A stretch of DNA of 32,991 bases, from the NCBI GenBank assembly GCA_027307325.1, contig DAHUXE010000184.1:1-32991 (forward strand). Reading direction: 5' to 3'. The notes beneath the pieces were generated by a model that was not told the DNA's origin, did no database searches, and was given only the letters and a program-made list of their open reading frames with translations. A program made the position numbers and the translations under genes. Numbering within the stretch: position 1 is the stretch's first letter; every line of letters starts with the position of its first letter. Origin of the DNA: Gammaproteobacteria bacterium. GTDB lineage: Bacteria; Pseudomonadota; Gammaproteobacteria; Steroidobacterales; Steroidobacteraceae. Of this stretch, positions 6,254 to 13,928 are shown piece after piece.

Positions 6254-6628
6254 TCAGTTCGCGCCGCCTGGCGGGAAAAGCGTGCGAATCTTCTCCAGCA
6301 GGCGGGTCATGACGATCGGCTTGATGTCGAAATCATCGCACCCGGCAGCGAGTGCGGTCTCACGGTCCCCGGTCATCGCATTGGCCGTGAGGGCGATGAC
6401 GGGGATGTGGCGGGTCTGCTCGGCGGCCTTGATGCGGCGCGTCGCCTCCCACCCGTCGAGCACCGGCAGGCTGAGATCCATGAGGATCACGTCCGGCTGC
6501 TCGCTGATGGCGAGCTCTACACCGCGGGCGCCGTCGCGCGCGATCACGACTGCGTAACCCTGGCGCCTGAGGCGGCTCTCGAGCACGTAGATGTTGTCCT
6601 CATTGTCCTCGACATACAGGATCTTCAC
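6254..6628 (-). CDS. Stand-alone response regulator receiver (CheY/DivK-like), copy 1
   Basis: A 124-aa single receiver domain. The start is GTG at 6628, overlapping the kinase stop as GTGA, with AAGGGGG upstream; the frame is open beyond this inside the kinase gene but that part is an out-of-frame shadow. Motifs are YVEDNEDN (E7, D8), D51 in LMDLSLPVLDGWE, and IALTANAMTGDRE...DIKP. It lacks an output domain. It is translationally coupled to the hybrid kinase and is the most likely first partner after the kinase receivers. It is a paralogue of the receiver at 5821-6198. Confidence 0.93.
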   Translation of the reverse strand: MKILYVEDNEDNIYVLESRLRRQGYAVVIARDGARGVELAISEQPDVILMDLSLPVLDGWEATRRIKAAEQTRHIPVIALTANAMTGDRETALAAGCDDFDIKPIVMTRLLEKIRTLFPPGGAN

Positions 6629-9489
6629 GCCAGAACCCCCTTCGCCTTGGCATGCTGGCCGCGCTCGATCGAGAGTGGCAGCATGCGGCCCAGCTCGCGT
6701 AGCAGCTCGTCGAGCTCCGAGGCGCTCTTCTGCATGACCCGATCGACATGGCCGTTGAGCCGCTGCTGCTCCTCGACACTCAGATCCTTGGCCGTCAGCA
6801 CCAGCACCGGGATGTCGCGCCATTCACCGTGCCGGCGCATCTCGATCAGGAACTCGAAACCATCCATCTCCGGCATCAGCAGGTCGAGCACGATGACGTC
6901 GGGAGATGCAGTGGCGAGATGTTGCAGTGCAAGGCGGCCATTGCCGGCGCCCGAGACCTCCCAGTGCTCCTGCTCGAGCACGCGGCGCACGCTCTCGCGC
7001 ATGATCTCGTCATCGTCGATCAACAGCACCCGACGAGCGGCCGAACTGCTGATCTCCTTCAGCACGCTGATGAGTCGCTCGCGGTCGATCGGCTTGGTCA
7101 TGTATTCGGTCGCGCCGAGCGAGTATCCACGGCTGCGGCTGTCTTCGATGCTCACGAGTACCACCGGGATGTCCGCGAGCTGTGGGTCGCCCTTGAGCGC
7201 AGCCAGCACCGTCCAGCCGTCCAGGTCCGGCATGTGGATGTCGAGCGTGATCGCCTGCGGGTGCAGCTCGCGGGCCAGCCGCAGGCCTTCTGTGCCACCC
7301 GTCGCCGTGCGCACCACGAAGCCCTCGCGCTCGAGATAGCGGGTCATCACCTCGCACACGGTCTGGTCGTCATCGATCACCAGGAGCAGCGAGCCCTTGA
7401 CCGGTTTGGCCGGCCGCCTCTCGGGACGAACGCGGCGCATGATCGGAGCCGGTTGCGCGGTTTCGACGCGGGCAGGGAGGCGCACGGTGAAGGTCGATCC
7501 CCGCCCCAACTCGCTCTGAACGCTGATGTCGCCACCCATCATCTGACAGAAGTGACGGCTGATCGCCAGACCGAGCCCCGTGCCGCCGTACTTGCGCGTC
7601 GTCGAAGGATCGGCCTGTACGAACTCCTGGAACAACCGGCCAAGCTGCTCGCTCGACATGCCGATACCGGTATCGCCGACCGCGATCGTGATCTCCTCAT
7701 CGCCCCCCTGCGCCGGCAGGCGCGCGACATCGATCGTCACCCGGCCGCGCTCGGTGAACTTGCTGGCATTGCTCATCAGGTTGAGCAGTGTCTGGCGGAT
7801 GCGCGTCGCATCGGCATGCATCTCGCCGATGTCCGGCGGACAATTGACCAGGAGCTGGTTGCCGTTCTTCGCCACCACCGCAGCCATGGTGGTCGCGACA
7901 TCCGCAACCAGCGCGCCGATGGCGAAGGTCTCGAGGTGCAGATCCATCCTGCCCGCCTCTATCTTCGACAGGTCGAGAATGTCATTGATCAGCTCGAGGA
8001 GATGATGTGCGGCACGCAGCACCCGCTCGAGTGGCTCGACCTCGGCGGCGCGCTCGAGCGCACGCGCATCCTCGAGCAGCATCTCCGCGAGGCCGATGAT
8101 CGCATTGAGCGGCGTGCGCAGCTCGTGGGACATGTTCGCCAGGAACTGTGATTTCAGCTTGCTGGCTTCCGCCAGTTGCTCGCTCTTGGCCTGGCTTTCC
8201 TTGAACAGGCGTGCGTTTTCGATGGCGAGCACCGACTGCGAGGCCAGGGTTTGCAGCAGCTTCACGGTCGAGGACGCGAATTCGCCCTTCACCTTGCGGC
8301 GGATGACCAGGGCGCCGGTCACGCGTTCATCGCGTAACAGCGGTACGGCGATCACGGCGCGGATCCCGTCGTGCGACCAGAGCACGCTCACCCGGGGTGC
8401 GGACTCGACGTCCGTCAGCTGCACCGGAGCGCGCCTTACGGCGCACTGGCCCACCGGTCCGTCGCCGAGGCCGATGCGCGAGCCGCGCAACCTCTCGATC
8501 ATCTCCGCGCTGACGCCGAAGTTTGCGCGCGGATCGAATACCCCCTCGGTCTCGACAAACTGGTAGAGCGTGCCGGAGTCTGCGTCGGCGAGCCGCACGG
8601 CGCGCGCGATGACTGTCGACAGCACCGTTTCCAGATCGAGCGAGGAGCTCACGGCCTGACCGACCTCGTTCAGCACCTGCAGCTCGCTGACCGAGCGCAT
8701 CAGTTCCCGGGTGCGCGCCTCGACTTCCGCGGTGCGCTCCGCGACCCGTTGCTCCAGGCGGCGCTGGTCCTCCTCGCTGGCGAGCTGCGATTGGCGCAGG
8801 CGCTCACTCATCATCTGCAGTGAGGCCAGCAGGTTGCCGAGGTCGCGCCGCGGCAGACGGTCGGCAGTGGCGCTCAGCTCGCCCGCGGCGATACGCCGCG
8901 CGAGATCGACGGCGGCGTTGAGCGGCACCGTGACGCCGGTGATCATGCTGTAGATGAACCAGGCGGCGGTGAGCAGGGTGAAAGCGGTTGCAATGGCCAC
9001 AACGCGGCTCTGGCGGCGGGCCGAGTCGATCGAGCGCGCAATGGTCTCGCTGCGCGACTTCTCGTAGCCGGCATCGAGCGTGCGGATCGCCTCGCGTATC
9101 TGCCGGATCTCGGGCTGCAGCGCGAGCAGCTTCTCGACCGGCATGCTCACGGAGATCCGGCTGGCGAGGGTATGCAGGGCCGCGGCGGTCGCGGCCGCGT
9201 CCTGGTCCCTGCGGCTCAGTACGGTCGCCGCCTCGGCCGATTGCTGCAACGCCTCATAGGCGCTGCGCCCGAGGCTGCCGGTATCCACGGCGTCCGCAGC
9301 ATGGGTCATGAAGGACTCGAAGCCGTCCTTGGTCGCCTGCGAATACACCTTGTGAGTGACGACGCTCTCGATGGCGGCCGTGCGTCGCACGTCCGAGATC
9401 GCCTGGTAGAACAGTACCAGGGTGATCGGCGCGATAATGATCAGGAACTGCGCGAAGATCCACAGTTTGAGTTGTTTTACTTTTATCAT
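6625..9489 (-). CDS. Membrane hybrid sensor histidine kinase with HAMP, GAF and two receivers
   Basis: The protein is 954 aa from the ATG at 9489. That start has GGGGG ten bases upstream and begins MIKVKQLKLWIF; an in-frame ATG at 9498 is less well placed. Order: TM1 (about 8-30), a periplasmic helical sensor (31-162), TM2 (163-184), HAMP (185-235), coiled coil, GAF (about 275-425), HisKA with H455 in MSHELRTPLNAIIG, and an ATPase domain with N574, DTGIGM (606-611) and GGTGLGL (635-641). Then come receiver 1 (D750, K799) and receiver 2 (D869, K921). All catalytic boxes look intact. It heads a minus-strand operon with two receivers and the cyclase fusion. The periplasmic ligand and the GAF ligand are unknown. 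Confidence 0.93.
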   Translation of the reverse strand: MIKVKQLKLWIFAQFLIIIAPITLVLFYQAISDVRRTAAIESVVTHKVYSQATKDGFESFMTHAADAVDTGSLGRSAYEALQQSAEAATVLSRRDQDAAATAAALHTLASRISVSMPVEKLLALQPEIRQIREAIRTLDAGYEKSRSETIARSIDSARRQSRVVAIATAFTLLTAAWFIYSMITGVTVPLNAAVDLARRIAAGELSATADRLPRRDLGNLLASLQMMSERLRQSQLASEEDQRRLEQRVAERTAEVEARTRELMRSVSELQVLNEVGQAVSSSLDLETVLSTVIARAVRLADADSGTLYQFVETEGVFDPRANFGVSAEMIERLRGSRIGLGDGPVGQCAVRRAPVQLTDVESAPRVSVLWSHDGIRAVIAVPLLRDERVTGALVIRRKVKGEFASSTVKLLQTLASQSVLAIENARLFKESQAKSEQLAEASKLKSQFLANMSHELRTPLNAIIGLAEMLLEDARALERAAEVEPLERVLRAAHHLLELINDILDLSKIEAGRMDLHLETFAIGALVADVATTMAAVVAKNGNQLLVNCPPDIGEMHADATRIRQTLLNLMSNASKFTERGRVTIDVARLPAQGGDEEITIAVGDTGIGMSSEQLGRLFQEFVQADPSTTRKYGGTGLGLAISRHFCQMMGGDISVQSELGRGSTFTVRLPARVETAQPAPIMRRVRPERRPAKPVKGSLLLVIDDDQTVCEVMTRYLEREGFVVRTATGGTEGLRLARELHPQAITLDIHMPDLDGWTVLAALKGDPQLADIPVVLVSIEDSRSRGYSLGATEYMTKPIDRERLISVLKEISSSAARRVLLIDDDEIMRESVRRVLEQEHWEVSGAGNGRLALQHLATASPDVIVLDLLMPEMDGFEFLIEMRRHGEWRDIPVLVLTAKDLSVEEQQRLNGHVDRVMQKSASELDELLRELGRMLPLSIERGQHAKAKGVLA

Positions 9490-9672
9490 TCGGACCATGC
9501 CCCCGGTCGCAGCGGCGCACGGTCCGTCGGACGCCACCCGCGATTTCTACGCGGTGGGCAGCAGGGCGTCAATCGCGCCGCATCCGGCCGGTCGGCAGGG
9601 GCTGCCGGCGACCCGTGACTGCCCGGGCGGGTGAGCGGGGCGCCTCGTGACGGGAGCGGGTCGGCCACTTTC

Positions 9673-9701
9673 TTGACAGATTCAGCCCTTCAGCGGATAA
9701 A
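9673..9701 (+). promoter_or_regulatory. sigma70-type promoter of the TPR protein gene
   Basis: A consensus TTGACA (9673-9678) is followed after exactly 17 bases by GATAAA (9696-9701), 30 bases before the ATG at 9732. This is the best-formed promoter I see in the window. The rest of the 242-base divergent gap (9490-9731) must also hold the promoter of the kinase operon, which I could not place. Confidence 0.7.
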
Positions 9702-9731
9702 CGCCGCCGGCGTCGGCGAGAGAACACCAAC

Positions 9732-11636
9732 ATGACCGAGCCGCCACACGGCCCAACGCACCAGCACCGGCTGGGAGCGTTCGAATTTCAGCTCCTGAGC
9801 GAGCTGCGGCGCCGCAACGTGTTTCGCGTCGCGGGCGCCTATCTCGGCGCCTCGTGGTTTCTCGTGCACATGGGCACCGTCCTCGGCGAGAATTTCGCGG
9901 TACTGCACCAACTCATGCCAGCTGTGATCGCGGGTCTCGCCGCCGGGCTGCCGCTGGTGCTGCTGCTGGCCTGGCTGTTCGAGCTGACGCCGGAAGGTTT
10001 CAAGCTGACGCACAGCGGGGGGCGGCGCAACCCGATCCATGAGATCACGGCCCGCAAGCTGGAGATCATCATCGTTGCGCTGCTGGCGCTGGCGGTGATC
10101 GCGATGCTCACCGACCGCTGGCTGCTCCACCGCCCGGCGGACGAATCCGCGGTGCCGGTGTTCACGCTGGTCATTCTGGTGCTGCTGGCGGACCGGCTCG
10201 TCGGGCGCCGCTCCGCGCACGGCGCCAGCGAGGGCGTCGCGCCTTCGCTCGCGCTGGCGCATGCCGCTGCGCCGCCCTCGATCGCCGTCCTGCCGTTCGT
10301 CGACATGAGCGAGCACCGCGACCAGGAGTACTTCTCGGATGGTCTGTCCGAGGAGCTCATCACTCTGCTGACCAAGGCCGCGGACCTGCGCGTTCCGGCG
10401 CGCACCTCCTGCTTCTACTTCAAGGGCCGGCAGACGACGGTGGCGGAGATCGCCAAGGCATTGAACGTCGAGCACCTGCTCGAGGGAAGCGTACGCAAGT
10501 CGGGTGACCGGGTCCGCATCACCGTGCAGCTGATCCGTGCCGACAACGGCTACCACCTTTGGGCGGAAAATTACGACCGGCGGCTCGACGACATTTTCGA
10601 GGTGCAGCGGGAGATCGCCGGCGCCGTGGTCGCGGCGCTCAAAGGCAAGCTGCTGTCCGGGACGCTGCCGCCGCCTGTCGCGCTGCATAGCTCCGAAGCG
10701 TACCAGCTGTATCTCCTCGGGCGCTTCCATTGGAACAAGCGCTCACCCCAGGACTTCCGCAAGGCAATCGAGTTCTTCAGACAGGCCATCGTGGCGCATC
10801 CGGACTATCCTCTGGCCTTCAGCGGCATCGCCGACAGCTTCAGTCTGCTGCCGATCTATGACAGTGCCGTCAAGGCGACCGAGACGATGCCGCAGGCGAA
10901 GCAGGCAGCGCTCAAAGCGCTGTCCCTGGACGATGGGCTGGCGGAAGCACACGCCTCGCTGGCCCTGACCCTCTCGCTCTTCGACTATGACTGGGAGGGC
11001 GCCGAGCAGCACCTGAAGCGCGCAATCGAGCTCAGTCCAAACGCGCCGTCGCCGCATCAGTGGTATTGCGAGCTGCTGGTGAATGCCGGACGCTTCGAGG
11101 AAGGGCTGGCGCATGGGCGGCGCGCGCTGCAGATCGATCCCCTGTCGCTGGTTGCGAATCTGGGACTCGGGATAGCCCTGAACTCCGCGCGCCGTTACGA
11201 CGAGGCGATCGCCCAACTGCAGAAGACGCTCGAGCTGGATCCCAGATTCGCCGACGCGAGCTACTTTCTCTTCGAAGCCTATGCGAACAAGGGGATGTAC
11301 GCGGAGGCGGTCGAGGTATACGCGCGGCAGAAGCGACTCGATGGTGAGCCGGCGGCGGAGATCGAGGCCATGCAGCAGGCATTTGCCGCACGCTCCTGGG
11401 AGGGCTTCCTGTGGCACCGGATCGGCTTTCTCGAAGCCCTGCCGCACCCGATTCCCGAGGAGATCGCCGCCTCCGCCGCGCGGGTCGGCGAGCTCGACAA
11501 AGCCCTGACGTGGCTCGAGAGGTCGTACGAGGGGCGCAGCGCCAGGCTGACGCACCTGAAAGTCGACGCGCGCTACGACAAGCTGCGAGGTGATCCGCGC
11601 TTCGTGAGGCTGCTGAGCCGCATCGGGCTGGCGTGA
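9732..11636 (+). CDS. Membrane protein with FlgO/TolB-like domain and TPR repeats
   Basis: A 634-aa protein. The N-terminus (FQLLSELRRRNVFRVAGAYL) begins a membrane region with about four hydrophobic segments to residue 160. Next is a FlgO/TolB N-terminal-like domain (about 178-310: SIAVLPFVDMS, DQEYFSDGLSEELITLL, LLEGSVRKSGDRVRITVQL, WAENYDRRLDDIF). TPR-type helical repeats fill about 315-560. This architecture often accompanies a DNA-binding or adenylate cyclase domain at the N-terminus; here the membrane block stands in that place and no enzyme domain is visible. It is divergent from the kinase/cyclase operon, so a role in the same signalling circuit is possible but unproven. A protein-interaction scaffold is the safe reading. 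Confidence 0.85.
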   Translation: MTEPPHGPTHQHRLGAFEFQLLSELRRRNVFRVAGAYLGASWFLVHMGTVLGENFAVLHQLMPAVIAGLAAGLPLVLLLAWLFELTPEGFKLTHSGGRRNPIHEITARKLEIIIVALLALAVIAMLTDRWLLHRPADESAVPVFTLVILVLLADRLVGRRSAHGASEGVAPSLALAHAAAPPSIAVLPFVDMSEHRDQEYFSDGLSEELITLLTKAADLRVPARTSCFYFKGRQTTVAEIAKALNVEHLLEGSVRKSGDRVRITVQLIRADNGYHLWAENYDRRLDDIFEVQREIAGAVVAALKGKLLSGTLPPPVALHSSEAYQLYLLGRFHWNKRSPQDFRKAIEFFRQAIVAHPDYPLAFSGIADSFSLLPIYDSAVKATETMPQAKQAALKALSLDDGLAEAHASLALTLSLFDYDWEGAEQHLKRAIELSPNAPSPHQWYCELLVNAGRFEEGLAHGRRALQIDPLSLVANLGLGIALNSARRYDEAIAQLQKTLELDPRFADASYFLFEAYANKGMYAEAVEVYARQKRLDGEPAAEIEAMQQAFAARSWEGFLWHRIGFLEALPHPIPEEIAASAARVGELDKALTWLERSYEGRSARLTHLKVDARYDKLRGDPRFVRLLSRIGLA

Positions 11637-11676
11637 CCGCACCCGCGCCGCGTGGATGATTGCGGGTGCGCGTACC

Positions 11677-11682
11677 TATAAT
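11677..11682 (+). promoter_or_regulatory. Consensus -10 box just before the PQQ dehydrogenase start
   Basis: TATAAT ends seven bases before the ATG at 11690, the distance at which transcription would begin on the start codon itself. A -35 box is not clear (GGATGA at the right distance). If used, the operon mRNA is leaderless. Confidence 0.4.
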
Positions 11683-11689
11683 GCCCCCT

Positions 11690-13441
11690 ATGGTGCGCTC
11701 CCCCGTCATCTTGCTGCTGCTCTCATGCGCCGCGGCATCGCTTCCGGCGTCCGCCGAGGATGGCCAGTGGACCATGCCCGCGAAGGACTACGCGGCGACA
11801 CGCTACAGCGGCCTCGCGCAGATCAACGCGCAGAATGCGCGCTCGCTCCATCCTCTGTGGACCTTCTCGACCGGCGTGCTTGCCGGACACGAAGGCCAGC
11901 CGCTGGTGGTAGGCGAGACGATGTATGTCGTCACTCCGTGGCCGAACGTGCTGTACGCCTTCGACCTGCGCAAGGAAGGGCACCCGCTGCGCTGGAAGTA
12001 TCGCCCGGACGTCAGCGCGAACGCGCTCGGGGTGGCCTGTTGCGACGCGGTCAATCGCGGCGCGTTCTATGCCGACGGGCGCATCGTCTATAACCTGCTC
12101 GACGGCCACACCGTGGCGGTCGATGCGCGCTCGGGTCGCGAGCTGTGGAAGACCGCGATCGCCGACCTCGGTAACGGCGAGACCGTCACGATGGCGCCGC
12201 TCGTGGTCGGCGATCGGGTCATCGTCGGCGCATCGGGCGGCGAGTTCGGCATCTACGGATGGCTGAAGGCGCTCGATCTCAAGACCGGGAATATCGCGTG
12301 GACCGCCCACAACCTGGGCCCCGATCGGGACATGCTCGCGTCTGCCGGCACGTTCCGGCCGCTGTACGACGGCGGGGTCGATGTCGGCGCGAAGAGCTGG
12401 GCGGGCGACAGCTGGAAGACCGGCGGCGCTCCTGTGTGGGGCTGGATCTCCTATGACCCGGAGCTCGATCTCATCTACTACGGCACCGGCAACGCCGCTC
12501 CCTATGATGCGGAGGTCCGGGTCGGCGACAACAAGTGGAGTGCGAGCGTGCTGGCCCGCCGCCCGGCTACCGGGGAGCTGGTATGGGCCTACCAGTTCAC
12601 GCCGCACGACAACTGGGACTACGACGCGACCGGTGCGATGGTCCTCGTGGACCTCACGATCGCGGGCAAGCCGGTCAAGGCGCTGGTGCACTTCGACAAG
12701 AACGGCTTCGCGTACACGCTGGATCGGGCCACCGGGAAGGTGCTGGTGGCCGCGCAGTTTGCGCCGGTGAACTGGGCGAAGTCGGTCGATCTTGCGACCG
12801 GGCGGCCGGTGATCGATCCTGCCAGGCAGACCGGCGTGTCCAAGGGCAAGGTCATGGGCGTATGCCCGAGTCTCGAGGGCGGAGTGAGCCCGACGTCGCC
12901 ACCGGCCTACTCGCCGCGAACCCATCTTTTCTATACGTCGACCAACAACCTGTGCATGGACTACGGGGCCATGCATGCAGCGCACCTGCGGGCCACGCCG
13001 TACGTTGGGGTGGACTGGGCGTACCATGCGGGTCCGGGAGGCCACCTCGGCGCTTTCATCGCCTGGGATGCCACGACGGGCACGAAGGCTTGGGAGAATA
13101 AAGAGTCGTACCCTAGTTGGAGCGGCGCGCTGGTGACGGCGGGCGATGTGGCGTTCTACGGAACGCTCGACGGCTGGTTCAAGGCGGTCGACGCCCGCTC
13201 GGGTGCGGTGCTTTCGAAATTCAAGGTAGGCTCCGGGGTCGTGGGCAACCCAATCGCCTACCGCGGTCCGGACGGCAAGGAGTATGTAGCCATCTACGCC
13301 GGAATCGGTGGCGACTGGTCGCTGATCGCCGGAGATACGCGCTCGGACGATCCGACGGACGTGCGCGAGCCCGCGGACTTCATGAAGGACATTGCGCGCC
13401 ACACGAGCCAGGGCGGCATCGTCTGGATCTTCGGGCTGTGA
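11690..13441 (+). CDS. PQQ-dependent dehydrogenase (quinoprotein, ADH-like), periplasmic
   Basis: The protein is 583 aa from the ATG at 11690, the start that gives a clean signal peptide (VRSPVILLLLSCAAASLPASA/ED); a TTG at 11660 and an ATG at 11681 are alternatives. It is an eight-bladed propeller quinoprotein of the methanol/ethanol dehydrogenase family. Visible marks are the vicinal cysteines in GVACCDAV (C117-C118), which stack on PQQ; metal ligands E185 in GGEFG and N268 in GTGNAAP; and the catalytic Asp in FTPHDNWDYD (D307). It oxidises an alcohol, or perhaps a sugar, in the periplasm. It has no haem domain; the acceptor is probably the cytochrome c encoded by the next gene, whose start overlaps its stop (GTGA). 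No PQQ synthesis genes are in the window. The substrate is unknown; nearby sugar genes hint at a carbohydrate. Confidence 0.92.
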   Translation: MVRSPVILLLLSCAAASLPASAEDGQWTMPAKDYAATRYSGLAQINAQNARSLHPLWTFSTGVLAGHEGQPLVVGETMYVVTPWPNVLYAFDLRKEGHPLRWKYRPDVSANALGVACCDAVNRGAFYADGRIVYNLLDGHTVAVDARSGRELWKTAIADLGNGETVTMAPLVVGDRVIVGASGGEFGIYGWLKALDLKTGNIAWTAHNLGPDRDMLASAGTFRPLYDGGVDVGAKSWAGDSWKTGGAPVWGWISYDPELDLIYYGTGNAAPYDAEVRVGDNKWSASVLARRPATGELVWAYQFTPHDNWDYDATGAMVLVDLTIAGKPVKALVHFDKNGFAYTLDRATGKVLVAAQFAPVNWAKSVDLATGRPVIDPARQTGVSKGKVMGVCPSLEGGVSPTSPPAYSPRTHLFYTSTNNLCMDYGAMHAAHLRATPYVGVDWAYHAGPGGHLGAFIAWDATTGTKAWENKESYPSWSGALVTAGDVAFYGTLDGWFKAVDARSGAVLSKFKVGSGVVGNPIAYRGPDGKEYVAIYAGIGGDWSLIAGDTRSDDPTDVREPADFMKDIARHTSQGGIVWIFGL

Positions 13442-13911
13442 GCGGCTGGCGCGGCACGCTCCTGCTGCTCCTGTCCTGCGCGGTGCTCTGTTCCTGCGCG
13501 CGCACGGCGGCTCCTCCCGCGGCCGCCGGCAGCGCGGCACCGCCCGCCGTTGCATACGAGGCGCACGTGGCGGCGGGCGGCATCGCGCCTGCGGGCGGTG
13601 TGCTCAACAATCCTCACGCCGGGGACGCGGCCGTGGCCAAGGCCGGGGAAGAGCTCTTTCATGCGATGAACTGCGATGGCTGCCACAACCTCGGGGCGGG
13701 CGGCTGGGTGGGTCCGAACCTCGGTGACGGGCGCTGGCGCTACGGCGGCGCCGACGCCGAGGTGTTCTCTTCGATCTATTACGGCCGGCCGAAGGGAATG
13801 CCGGCCTTCGGCGGGGTGCTGGGAGCCGCTGGGGTGTGGACCCTCGTAACCTACCTCCGCTCGCTGCCGGTGCCGAGCAATGTGCCGACCGAGTCCTGGG
13901 AGCAACCATAG
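13438..13911 (+). CDS. Cytochrome c lipoprotein, electron acceptor of the PQQ dehydrogenase
   Basis: A 157-aa protein from a GTG overlapping the stop of the quinoprotein gene. The N-terminus is a lipoprotein signal with a hydrophobic run and lipobox LCSC, so it should be anchored to a membrane facing the periplasm. A Pro/Ala linker leads to one class I haem domain: CDGCH (C79, C82, H83) and the axial Met in KGMPAFGG (M121). The C-terminal helix carries VWTLVTYLRSL. Coupling with the dehydrogenase makes it the natural electron acceptor. Single-haem acceptors of this kind are usual partners of PQQ alcohol dehydrogenases that lack a fused haem. Confidence 0.9.
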   Translation: MSGWRGTLLLLLSCAVLCSCARTAAPPAAAGSAAPPAVAYEAHVAAGGIAPAGGVLNNPHAGDAAVAKAGEELFHAMNCDGCHNLGAGGWVGPNLGDGRWRYGGADAEVFSSIYYGRPKGMPAFGGVLGAAGVWTLVTYLRSLPVPSNVPTESWEQP

Positions 13912-13928
13912 GCCGCGCGGAGACAGGC

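Noticed and set aside
11723-13555. 610-codon minus-strand open frame
   Set aside because: Antisense to the PQQ dehydrogenase; Arg/His/Ala-rich with no motif.
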